A stretch of 64,000 nucleotides of DNA from PALSA-612 sp963755155 (GTDB taxonomy: Bacteria; Actinomycetota; Thermoleophilia; Gaiellales; Gaiellaceae), in contig CAVWIV010000003.1 of NCBI GenBank assembly GCA_963755155.1, forward strand, positions 310,001-374,000. The letters are read 5' to 3'. Both the position numbers and the translations under genes were made by a program. The stretch's first letter is position 1, and every line of letters begins with the position of its first letter. The notes under the pieces were generated by a model. That model searched no databases. It was not told where the DNA came from and saw only the letters and a list, made by a program, of their open reading frames with translations. Positions 56,424 through 64,000 of this stretch are shown here, one piece after another.

Positions 56424-56429
56424 TACGCT
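56424..56429 (+). promoter_or_regulatory. -10 box TACGCT, leaderless sulfurtransferase gene
   Basis: TACGCT ends 6 bases before ATG 56436. Confidence 0.5.
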
Positions 56430-56435
56430 GCAACC

Positions 56436-57172
56436 ATGAACGTGCGCTTCGCGGACTGCCGCTACGACCTCGGTGATCCTCCGGCGGCCCGCGCGCGCTA
56501 CCTCGAAGGCCACATTCCCGGCGCAGCGTTCCTCGACCTCGACACGGAGCTCTCGGACCTCTCCATCCCGCCGGAGGTCGGCGGCCGTCATCCGCTGCCG
56601 TCGGCGGAGCAGTTCGCCGCCGCAGCCGGCCGAGCCGGCATCGGCCCGGACACGCTCGTCGTCGCTTACGACGAGGGCATGACGGGCGGCGCGGCGAGGC
56701 TCTGGTGGCTGCTCCGGCACTTCGGCCACGACGAGGCTGCAGTGCTCGACGGAGGGCTCGGCGTCTGGCTCGGCCCGCTCGCCCAGGGCGAGGAGACGAT
56801 CGAGCCGAGCGGTCTTCACGGCGCGCGAGCGCAGCGACGACCTGATCACGGCGGACGAGATCCTCGAGCGGCTCGGCGATCCAAGCCTCGCGCTCGTCGA
56901 CGCGCGGCCCAGGCGACCGCTTTCGCGGCGAGGCTCTGGGCCTCGATCCCGTCGCCGGCCACATCCCGGGCGCCGTGAACGTCCCGACATCGCTCGGAGC
57001 GACCGTCCCGCCCGAGCTGCTCGACGCGGACGAGATCGTCACGTACTGCGGCTCCGGCGTCGCCGCGTGCGTGCCTCTGCTCGCGCTGCATCGCGCCGGC
57101 CGCACCGATGCGCGCCTGTACGCGGGGTCGTGGAGCGAGTGGTCTCGCAAGGGCCTGCCCGCTGAGACTTGA
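56436..57172 (+). CDS. Thiosulfate/3-mercaptopyruvate sulfurtransferase, two rhodanese domains
   Basis: About 244 residues. Inactive N-terminal rhodanese domain (RYLEGHIPGAAFLDLDTEL, VVAYDEGMTGGAARLWW) and catalytic C-terminal domain with AGHIPGAVNVP and active Cys in TYCGSGVAA. Somewhat shorter than the usual 280. Two extra bases, near 56815 (before VFTARERSDD) and near 56908 (before GDRFRGEALG). It ends 33 bp before the trp leader peptide; the trp -35 box overlaps its stop codon. Confidence 0.83.
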
Positions 57173-57199
57173 CGCGGAAGCCGAATCGGCCCCTACCCT
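57169..57199 (+). promoter_or_regulatory. trp operon promoter
   Basis: -35 TTGACG (57169-57174) and -10 TACCCT (57194-57199), spacer 19 bp, one or two bases longer than ideal. The -10 ends 6 bases before the leader-peptide ATG, so the attenuator transcript would begin at or next to its start codon. Confidence 0.55.
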
Positions 57200-57205
57200 G
57201 CGTGC

Positions 57206-57271
57206 ATGACCTTCCCGACCTCGACGTGGGCGTGGGCGTGGCGCTGCGAGCGAGGCGGAAGCGTCGACTGA
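57206..57271 (+). CDS. trpL: trp leader peptide
   Basis: A 21-residue ORF, MTFPTSTWAWAWRCERGGSVD, with three Trp codons (57227, 57233, 57239) alternating with Ala. Trp is otherwise rare, so three in five codons directly ahead of trpE marks a regulatory leader peptide. Its stop (57269) lies inside the competing hairpin region. Probably leaderless; a GTG at 57202 is a less likely start because it is out of frame. Confidence 0.85.
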   Translation: MTFPTSTWAWAWRCERGGSVD

Positions 57272-57324
57272 CCCGACGTCCACAGCCGCTTCGCTCGCAG
57301 ACCTTCCAGCCGGAAGGTCTTTTT
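57244..57324 (+). promoter_or_regulatory. trp attenuator (ribosome-mediated)
   Basis: Three mutually exclusive pairings are visible. Terminator: GACCTTCC 57300-57307 with GGAAGGTC 57312-57319, 4-base loop, then TTTTT. Antiterminator: GGAAG(C)GTC 57257-57265 pairs with the same GACCTTCC, a near copy of the terminator 3' arm. Protector: 57244-57251 with 57293-57300 and 57258-57263 with 57287-57292. A ribosome stalled on the Trp codons leaves 57257-57265 free (read-through); one that reaches the stop codon covers it (termination). Confidence 0.82.
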
Positions 57325-57339
57325 CGTTCTGAGGAGCCT

Positions 57340-58573
57340 ATGAACCCGACCACCGTCATCCCCACCGATCTCGTCACCCCGCTCGGGGCGTACCTCCGGT
57401 TGCGCGAGCATGGCGGCGCCGCGTTCCTGCTCGAGTCCGTCGAGCACGGCCGCCTCGGCCGGCACTCGTTCGTCGGCTGCGGCACGGAGCTCGTCTCCTT
57501 CGAAGAAGCCGAGACGCGGCCGGAGCCCGTCGTCGGCTACGTCGCGTACGACCATGCCGCGACGCTCGAGCCGACGGTGCCGCTGCCCCAGGCCGGCCCG
57601 AACGCGCCCGAGAGCAGGTTCATCGTGGCCGATACGCTCATCCGCTTCGACCACGCGCACGGCTTCGCGGAAGTGCTGTGGGGCGATGCGGACGCGACAA
57701 CGGCACTGCTGGAGGGGCCGAGGCCGGAGCTGCCATCGCTGAACGGCGACGGTCAGGGCCACACGCGGCGCTTCCCCTCGCGCCTCGACTACGAGAAGAA
57801 CGTCCGCCGCGCGATCGACCACATCCGCGCCGGCGACGCGTTCCAGATCGTCCTCTCCCAACGGGCCGAGCGGCCGACGGCCGCCGGCGCGATCGCGGTC
57901 TACCGCACGCTGCGGAGGATCAACCCGTCGCCGTACACGTTCCTACTCGATCTCGACGGCATCGCGCTCATCGGCTCGTCGCCGGAGACGCTCGTGAAGC
58001 TCGACGGCCGGCGAGCGAGCGTGAACCCAATCGCCGGCACCATCCGCCGCGGGCCGGACGACGTCGAGCGGCTGCTCGCGTCCGAGAAGGACCGCGCGGA
58101 GCACGTGATGCTCGTCGACCTCGGCCGGAACGACCTGTCGCGGGTGTGCGAGGCGGGTTCCGTGGAGGTCGTGCGGTTCCTCGAAGCCGAGCGCTTCTCG
58201 CACGTCACGCACCTCGTCTCGGAGGTCGCCGGCACGTTGCGCGACGGCGTCGAGCCGTTCGACCTGCTGCGCGCCTGCTTCCCCGCCGGGACGGTGTCGG
58301 GCGCGCCGAAGGTGCGCGCGATGCAGATCATCTCCGAGCTCGAGGGCTACCGGCGCGGGCCGTACGCGGGCGCGGTCGGTTACCGCCTGCCCGACGGCTC
58401 GCTCGACACGTGCATCGCCATCCGGACGATCGTCCTCTCGTGACGGCGTCGCGCACATGCAGGCCGGCGCGGGGATCGTCGCCGACTCCAGCCCGCACGC
58501 CGAGCACGAGGAGTGCCTGCGCAAGCTCGCTGCGCTCGAGACCGCTCTCAACCTCGCGGAGGCTGTGCGATGA
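57340..58573 (+). CDS. trpE: Anthranilate synthase component I
   Basis: About 410 residues, shorter than the usual 460-520 because the N-terminal domain is trimmed. The feedback motif LLES is present near residue 30. Catalytic blocks: AGDAFQIVLSQR, NPSPYTFLL, GSSPETLV, PIAGTIRRG, DLGRNDLSRV, FPAGTVSGAPKVRAM. Makes anthranilate from chorismate with TrpG. GAGGAG precedes ATG 57340. One extra base near 58438 causes a false stop at 58443; the true end (HAEHEECLRKLAALETAL...) overlaps trpG by ATGA. Confidence 0.92.
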
Positions 58574-59139
58574 AGGTATTGCTCGTCGACAACTACGACT
58601 CGTTCACGTACAACCTCGCGCACCTGCTGGAGGAGCTCGGCGGCGAGGTCGTCGTCCGTCGAAACGACGAGGTCGACGCGGCCGGTGCGGCCGAGCTCGC
58701 GCCCACCCACCTCGTCGTCTCGCCCGGGCCGGGCAGGCCCGAGGAGTCGGGAGCGACGCTCGACATCGTCCGCAGCCTCGCGCCGACGACGCCCACGCTC
58801 GGCGTCTGCCTCGGCCATCAGGCGATCGTCGAGGCGTTCGGCGGCGAGATCGCCCAGGCGCAGCGGCTCCTCCACGGAAAGGCGTCGGAGATCGAGCACG
58901 ACGGCCGCGGCATCTTCGCCGGCCTGCCGCAGGGCTTCAGCGCCGGCCGCTACCACTCGCTGGCCGCGACGCGAATCCCCGACGAGCTGGAGGTGTCGGC
59001 ACGCTCCGACGACGGCGAGGTGATGGGCGTCAGGCATCGCACGCTTCAGGTCGACGGCGTGCAGTTCCATCCCGAGTCGGTGCTGACGCTGCCGCTCGGG
59101 CGCGACCTGCTGCGGAACTTCCTGGAGGGCGTCCGGTGA
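58570..59139 (+). CDS. trpG: Anthranilate synthase component II (glutamine amidotransferase)
   Basis: 189 residues, class I amidotransferase. Catalytic Cys in GVCLGHQAIVEAFG, His and Glu in QFHPESVLT, and SPGPGRPEESG near residue 55. Supplies ammonia to TrpE. Intact, with overlaps on both sides. Confidence 0.92.
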   Translation: MKVLLVDNYDSFTYNLAHLLEELGGEVVVRRNDEVDAAGAAELAPTHLVVSPGPGRPEESGATLDIVRSLAPTTPTLGVCLGHQAIVEAFGGEIAQAQRLLHGKASEIEHDGRGIFAGLPQGFSAGRYHSLAATRIPDELEVSARSDDGEVMGVRHRTLQVDGVQFHPESVLTLPLGRDLLRNFLEGVR

Positions 59140-60150
59140 TTCAGGAGCGCCATCGCGCAGCTGCTCGACGGCCACGATCTCGACGCGGCGGAGGCGCGCG
59201 GAGCGATGGACGAGATCATGTCCGGCGAGGCGACTCCTGCCCAGACGGCAGGCTTCCTCGTCGCCCTGCGGGCGAAGGGCGAGACGGTGGACGAGATCGC
59301 CGGCTGCGCGGAAGCGATGCGCGCGCACGTCGTCCCCGTGACGCCGGCGCGCGACGACCTCGTGGACACGGCCGGGACCGGCGGCGACGGTGCGCGCACG
59401 CTCAACATCTCGACGGCTGCCGCGCTCGTCGCGGCCGCCGCCGGCGCTGCCGTGGCGAAGCACGGCAACCGCGCCGTCTCGTCCGCCTCGGGGTCGGCGG
59501 ACGTGCTGGAAGCGCTCGGCTTCGAGCTCGAGCTGCCGCCGGACCGGATCGCGCAGTCGATCGACGAGCTCGGCTTCGGCTTCATCTTCGCGCCCGCCCA
59601 TCATCCGGGCTTTCGCCACGCGGCGCCCGTGCGCCGCGAGCTCGGCGTGCGGACGGTGTTCAACGTGCTCGGCCCGCTTACGAATCCCGCTGGCGCGCGG
59701 ACGCAGATCGTCGGTGTCTACTCGGCCGAGCTGGCTCCGGTGATCGCAGAGGTGCTGCAGCGGCTCGAAACGCGCCGCGCCTTCGTCGTGCACGGCGCCG
59801 GAGGCATCGACGAGCTGTCGCCCGCCGGGCCGAACCTCGTCTACGAGGTGGAGAACGGGCACGTCCGTGAGCGGACGATCGACCCGCGGGAGCTCGGAGT
59901 CGCGCGCTGTTCGCCCGAGAATCTCCGCGGCGGTACGCCGGAGGAGAACGCGCAGGCGATCCGCGACGTACTCGAGGGCGAGGCGGGCCCTCACCGCGAC
60001 GCAGTGCTGCTGAACGCCGCCGGCGCGATCGCCGCCGCCGGGCAGGCCGACGATCTCCGAGAGGGCCTCGAGATCGCACGCGGAGCGGTCGACTCCGGCG
60101 CGGCCGCGACACGCCTCGACGAGCTGGCGCGGTTTACACATGCGGTTTAG
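59136..60150 (+). CDS. trpD: Anthranilate phosphoribosyltransferase
   Basis: About 337 residues. Phosphoribosyl-pyrophosphate loop GTGGDGARTLNIST, KHGNRAVSSASGSADVLEAL, and FAPAHHPGFRHAAPVRRELG, RTVFNVLGPLTNPA. GTG at 59136 overlaps the trpG stop; one extra base near 59150 separates MIQE from AIAQLLDGHDLD. Stop overlaps trpCF by 11 bases. Confidence 0.9.
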
Positions 60151-61296
60151 AGACGCACTCGCCGCTCCTGGCCTCACCGCCGTCGCCGAGGTGAAGCGCC
60201 GTTCGCCATCGGCGGGCGAGTTGCGGCCCGATGCCGATCCCGCCTCGCTCGCCGCGGCATTCGAGCGGTCTGGCGCTGCCGCGGTCTCGGTGCTCGTCGA
60301 CGAGCGCTTCGGCGGCAGCGTCGACGACCTGCGGGCCGCGCGAGCCGCGGTCGGGCTGCCGCTGCTCGCGAAGGGGTTCTTCTCGACTGACGACGAGCTC
60401 GTGGAGCTGCGCGCCGCCGGCGCCGACGCCGTGCTCTTGCTGCTTCGCGACCTCGACGACGAGACTGCCGGTCGCCTCCAGGCACGCGCGCGCGATCTCG
60501 GCATGGATGCCCTCGTCGAGGCGCACGATGCCGACGAGCTCGCCCGCGCGGTCGTGCTCGGCGCCGACCCGATCGGTCTGAACGCCCGCGATCTGGCGAC
60601 GTTCGCCAGTCGACCGGCGCGAGCAGCTCGAGCTCGTCGCCCGCGCGCCGCGAGATCGCGATCGTCATCGCAGAGAGCGGCGTCGAGACGAGGGTGCACG
60701 GCATCGAAGCCGAGCTCGCGGGCGCCGACGCGATCCTCGTCGGCTCGGCGCTCATGCGGGCCGCCGACCCGGGTGCAGCGCTCGCCTCGCTGCTCGCGCG
60801 CCCCGTGGTGAAGGTGTGCGGGCTCACCCGCCAGGAGGACGTCGACGCCGCCGTGGCAGCCGGCGCCGACCTCTGCGGGTTCGTGCTCGCGCCGGAGAGC
60901 CCGCGCGCTGCGGCGTCCGTGCTCGACACAGGGGATGCCCTGTCCGTGGCAGTCGTCGTCGGGGAGGAGAACGCCAACGGCGTCGATCTCGTCCAGCTCT
61001 ACGAGCACGAGGAGGGGAGAGTGCGCGGCCGGGACGCCGTGCTGCTCCGAGATGGCGTTCGCGTAGCGACGGTGGTCGATCTGCCGTGGAACGGCGAGGA
61101 CGCGACGCACCTCGACCGTGCCCGTGCCGTCGAGGGCCGGCTGATGCTCGCCGGCGGTCTCGGCCCTGAGAACGTGGCCGAGGCGATCGCCGCCGTACGG
61201 CCGTGGGCGGTCGACGCGAGCTCGAGCCTCGAGTCGGCGCCCGGGATCAAGGATCACGACCGGGTTCGGGCATACGTGAAGGCGGCCCGCGGATGA
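60140..61296 (+). CDS. trpCF: Bifunctional indole-3-glycerol-phosphate synthase / phosphoribosylanthranilate isomerase
   Basis: About 384 residues in two joined TIM-barrel enzymes. TrpC part (1 to about 218): AVAEVKRRSPSAGELR, LVDERFGGS, catalytic Lys in LLAKGFFS (the usual Asp after Lys is Gly), VIAESGVETR, ILVGSALMR. TrpF part (about 219-384): VKVCGLTRQEDVDAA and DASSSLESAPGIKDHDRV. No stop or start separates them. Two extra bases near 60608 and 60650 lie inside the TrpC part only, so the fusion itself is not an artefact of them. Both halves are compact. Confidence 0.87.
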
Positions 61297-62415
61297 CGTT
61301 TGACGGCTGGTTCGGCGAGTACGGCGGCCGTTTTGTCCCCGAGACGCTGATCCCGGCGCTCGACGAGCTCGAGGCCGCATGGCGCGAAGCGACCGACGAT
61401 CCCACGTTCGCGGACGAGCTCGACGCACTCGGACGGGAGTACGCCGGCCGACCGACGCCGCTCACGCTCGCAGAGCGCTTCCTGCCCGGCACGCGCGTCT
61501 ACCTCAAACGCGAGGACCTCCTGCACACCGGAGCCCACAAGCTCAACAACGCGCTGGGGCAAGCGGTGCTCGCGCGCCGCCTCGGCAAGCCGCGCATCGT
61601 CGCGGAGACCGGGGCCGGCCAGCACGGCGTGGCGACAGCGACCGTCTGCGCCCGCTTCGGCCTCGAGTGCGTCGTCTACATGGGCGAAGAGGACATGCGG
61701 CGGCAGCGGCCCAACGTCGAGCGCATGGGCCTGCTCGGCGCCGAGGTGCGGCCCGTCGACTTCGGCACGCGCACGCTGAAGGAGGCGACGAGCGAGGCGA
61801 TTCGCGACTGGATCACGAACGTCCGCACGACGCACTACCTCATCGGCTCGTGCGTCGGCCCGCACCCGTATCCCGAGATCGTCAGGGAGCTGCAGGCGGT
61901 GATCGGCCGCGAGGCGCGCGAGCAGTTCCTCGCCGCGGAGGACCGGCTGCCGGACGCCGTCGTGGCGTGCGTCGGCGGCGGCTCGAACGCGATCGGGCTC
62001 TTCGCCGGCTTCGTCGAGGACACGGACGTGCGACTCGTCGGCGTGGAGGCGGCGGGCGCGGCAAGCCTTGCCTCGGGCCGCGCGGGCGTCCTCCATGGCG
62101 CGCGCTCCTCTCTGCTCGCCGACGCCGACGGCCAGATCGAGGATGCGCACTCGATCTCAGCCGGGCTCGACTATCCGGGCGTAGGGCCGGAGCACGCCGA
62201 GCTGCGGGACTCGGGCCGCGCGGAATACGTCACGGCCACGGACGACGAGGCGTTGGCCGCCTTTCGCCGCCTCGCCGAGACGGAGGGGATCATCCCCGCG
62301 CTCGAACCGGCACACGCGCTCGCTCGCGTGGCCGACCTCGAACGGAGCCGCCGTCCTCGTCGGGCTCTCCGGGCGCGGCGACAAGGATCTGGACGAAGTC
62401 ATCTCGCGGGCGTGA
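61293..62415 (+). CDS. trpB: Tryptophan synthase beta chain
   Basis: About 373 residues, PLP enzyme condensing indole with serine. PLP Lys in HTGAHKLNNALGQ, ETGAGQHGVATATV, and phosphate loop GGGSNAIGLF. One extra base near 62350 breaks the C-terminus; reading through gives VLVGLSGRGDKDLDEVI and a TGA at 62415 that overlaps trpA (GTGA). ATGA overlap with trpCF. Confidence 0.92.
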
Positions 62416-63110
62416 AGACGCTCGTCGTCTACCTCATGGCCGGCCCGGAGACGCCGGTGCTCGCGGAGGCGGCCCTACGCGGAGGCGCGGACGTCATCGA
62501 GATCGGCTTTCCCTTCTCTGATCCGCTCGCGGACGGCCCCGTGATCCGGCGTGCCGCCGAGAGAGCCCTGGCCCAGGGAATGCGCACGACGGCGTGCCTG
62601 GAGTGCGTCGCCGAGACCCGCAAGCGCATCGAGGCGCCGATCGTGCCGATGACGTACGCGTCGCTGCTCGAGGCCTACGGCTACGAGCGCTTCGCCGAGG
62701 ACGCCCGCGCCGCCGGAGCGACCGGCATCATCGTCGCCGACCTGCCGGTCGACGCGCATCCCGAGCTGCGCCGGATTCAGCTCGTCGCGCCGACATCGAC
62801 GGACGAGCGGCTGCGCCTCGCCGCGGACCGGACGGACGGCTGGCTCTACCTCGTCAGCGTCACAGGGACGACAGGTGCGCGCGATGCCCTCTCTGCCGAG
62901 GCAGATGACCTCGTTCGGCGTGCTCGCCGCGTGACGCGCGCTCGTCTCTATCTCGGCTTTGGCATCTCCACACCGGAGCAGGCCCGGGCCGCGGCCGAGA
63001 TCGCCGACGGCGTCGTCGTCGGCTCGCGCGCGGTCGAGACGGCCGAAGGGGGCCCGGAAGCCCTCCTCGAATACGTCGCGTCGCTGCGGGAAGCTCTGGA
63101 CGCCGGTTAG
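62412..63110 (+). CDS. trpA: Tryptophan synthase alpha chain
   Basis: 232 residues, shorter than the usual 260. Catalytic Glu and Asp in EIGFPFSDPLADGP, GIIVADLPVDAHPEL, LYLVSVTGTTGARD, and GFGISTPEQAR. The N-terminus begins almost at the first beta-strand (MKTLVVYLMAGPETP), lacking the usual first helix; GTG 62412 is fixed by the trpB overlap. End of the trp operon; 3' end overlaps the convergent SIMPL gene by 4 bases. Confidence 0.9.
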   Translation: MKTLVVYLMAGPETPVLAEAALRGGADVIEIGFPFSDPLADGPVIRRAAERALAQGMRTTACLECVAETRKRIEAPIVPMTYASLLEAYGYERFAEDARAAGATGIIVADLPVDAHPELRRIQLVAPTSTDERLRLAADRTDGWLYLVSVTGTTGARDALSAEADDLVRRARRVTRARLYLGFGISTPEQARAAAEIADGVVVGSRAVETAEGGPEALLEYVASLREALDAG

Positions 63111-63826
63111 CGGAGGCCGAACTCGACGGTGACGGTGGCTTCGATCCGCTGCGTCCCGGGCTCGATGGGCGTCGCTGCGTCCTGGGCCGCCTTCTCGGCG
63201 AACGGCACCGGGCCTGCCGAGGACTCGATGATCGAGCGCACGGCGCCGAGCCGCACCTTTGCCGCGCCGGCCAGCGTTTGCGCCTTGCCGCGCGCGTTCG
63301 CGACTGCGGCCGACAACGCGCGCCGGTAGAGCACCGTCTCGTCCGAGCGCGTGAACGTCGGACCGTAGACCTGGTTCGCGCCGGCGCCGACGGCTGCGTC
63401 GATGACGGCTCCCGAGCGAGACACGTTTCGGATCGTCGCGTTGACGGTGTTCGAGGCGGTGTAGCCGACGATGTCCTCGCCGTTCTGGGAGTAGCGGGGC
63501 GAGAGCGACACGCTCGAAGTCTGGACGTCTCTCGCGGCGACGCCGGCCCTCTTGATCGCATCGATCACCTTCCGCATCTCGTTGTTGTTCCCGTTCAGCG
63601 CCGCGGAGGCGGTCTTCGCCTGCGTCGTCACGCCGAACGAGAACGCGGCGCGGTTCGGGACGGAGAGGGCTGCTCCGGAGCCGGTGACTGTGATCGACCG
63701 CACTGCCGAGCCTGTGGCCGAAGACTCACCCGCGGCTCCCGACGCGCCGCCCACGGCAACGACGGCGAGCGCCGCCATGCCGCCCAGAGCGAGTACGCGC
63801 AGTCGGCTGCTCTTCATGTCAGGCAT
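63107..63826 (-). CDS. Secreted SIMPL-domain (DUF541) protein
   Basis: 239 residues. N-terminal signal sequence (LRVLALGGMAALAVVAVGG) then the SIMPL domain: ITVTGSGAALSVPNRAAFSFGV, VQTSSVSLSPRYSQNGEDIVGYTASNTV (shown in part as VGYTASNTVNATIRN), and a C-terminal VTVEFGLR strand. Function of these periplasmic or surface proteins is not well defined. ATG at 63826; intact. Confidence 0.82.
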   Translation of the reverse strand: MPDMKSSRLRVLALGGMAALAVVAVGGASGAAGESSATGSAVRSITVTGSGAALSVPNRAAFSFGVTTQAKTASAALNGNNNEMRKVIDAIKRAGVAARDVQTSSVSLSPRYSQNGEDIVGYTASNTVNATIRNVSRSGAVIDAAVGAGANQVYGPTFTRSDETVLYRRALSAAVANARGKAQTLAGAAKVRLGAVRSIIESSAGPVPFAEKAAQDAATPIEPGTQRIEATVTVEFGLR

Positions 63827-63848
63827 ACGTCACCGCCACGCGCGTGTG

Positions 63849-64000
63849 TCACGCGACGGCCGCGGCGGATCGCGGCTCGAGGTAGGGCCGCCAGCCCGTG
63901 GGGATGCGCGGTGTGTGGATCCGGATGAAGAGCGCGGGCGTCGGCGGCCTCGGCGGCGTTGGCAGCACCATTGCCACTTCCTCGGGCAGCTTGTCGCCCT
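63849..64000 (-). CDS. C-terminal end of a gene running off the right edge, unknown
   Basis: An open frame of about 49 codons ending in TGA at 63851-63849: GDKLPEEVAMVLPTPP, then IRIHTPRIPTGWRPYLEPR. Codon use is like the neighbours (G/C in third positions). Proline-rich, no recognisable domain. It lies 22 bp upstream of the SIMPL gene on the same strand. Confidence 0.4.
   Translation of the reverse strand, partial: GDKLPEEVAMVLPTPPRPPTPALFIRIHTPRIPTGWRPYLEPRSAAAVA

Larger units (their letters stand above)
56113..56435. other. 323-bp divergent gap with REP-like elements and a promoter
   Basis: No supportable gene. It contains AGGGACAGTCCTT at 56279-56291, and a composite element at 56366-56415: inverted TCAGAC (56366-56371) and GTCTGA (56403-56408) enclosing GGGGCCTGTCCCTGGGCC. 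At the right end a TACGCT -10 serves the sulfurtransferase gene. The left half (56113-56270) shows nothing I can name. Confidence 0.6.

Noticed and set aside
60930..60947. ACAGGG-GATG-CCCTGT palindrome in the TrpF part of trpCF
   Set aside because: Arms resemble the palindrome family only loosely and the encoded residues (DTGDALS) fit an ordinary TrpF linker; not counted as a member.
62572..62585. CCCTGGCCCAGGG palindrome in trpA
   Set aside because: It encodes the common ALAQG stretch and has none of the GTC/GAC wording of the repeat family.

Overview
The window reads as high-GC actinobacterial chromosome. The gene set (branched-chain-amino-acid-type ABC importer, many acyl-CoA enzymes, caa3-type oxidase, heavy use of GTG/TTG starts and ATGA/GTGA overlaps) fits a soil Thermoleophilia/Gaiellales-like lineage, but that placement is inference and no rRNA or tRNA is present to test it. 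Coding density is very high: about 69 protein genes, mostly in translationally coupled runs, with no transposase, prophage or CRISPR array.

Layout. 1-5.3 kb: an LtrA membrane protein, a small zincin-like metallopeptidase, and a minus-strand operon (two-subunit hydratase, FabG-like reductase, rhodanese, cupin, PaaK/CapK-like adenylate-forming protein). 5.3-22 kb: acyl-chain and xenobiotic catabolism (thioesterases, lactate-oxidase-like flavoprotein, three acyl-CoA dehydrogenases, acyl-CoA synthetase, thiolase, LLM flavin enzyme, APH-like kinase), including a TetR-controlled cluster with a haloalkane dehalogenase. 22-26.6 kb: a complete Liv-type ABC importer. 26.7-32.4 kb: a metallo-beta-lactamase-fold hydrolase, an acetyltransferase, then ctaC-ctaD-ctaB plus a 37-residue membrane peptide. 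32.5-39.1 kb: ECF sigma with a DUF4349 membrane partner; gnd, pgi and tal divergent from transketolase. 39-47.3 kb: ferredoxin reductase, ABC-F, TPR protein, M20 peptidase, diguanylate cyclase, and a HisKA_2-type kinase with an ANTAR response regulator. 47.3-49 kb: glnA with a terminator/antiterminator leader. 49-56.1 kb: an eight-gene exporter/resistance-like operon (two ABC ATPases, three ABC-2 permeases, nucleotidyltransferase, methyltransferase, MFS). 56.4-63.1 kb: a sulfurtransferase and the complete trp operon (trpL-E-G-D-CF-B-A) behind a ribosome-mediated attenuator. 63.1 kb to the end: a SIMPL-domain protein and the 3' end of another gene.

Regulation visible in the DNA: a trp leader peptide with three Trp codons and mutually exclusive hairpins; a glnA leader with competing hairpins not far from an ANTAR-type RNA-binding regulator; a pair of identical 12-bp TetR-type palindromes; many TANNNT -10 boxes placed 6-9 bases before start codons, implying leaderless mRNAs, some arranged as symmetric bidirectional promoters; and a dispersed family of short palindromes (GGGGTCAGACCCC / GGGACAGTCCC types), several of them lying in-frame inside genes.

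Caution on quality: about 43 frame breaks interrupt conserved genes, nearly all explained by one extra base. They hit essential genes (four in ctaD alone), so I treat them as assembly insertion errors and annotate through them; each entry states where the break is.
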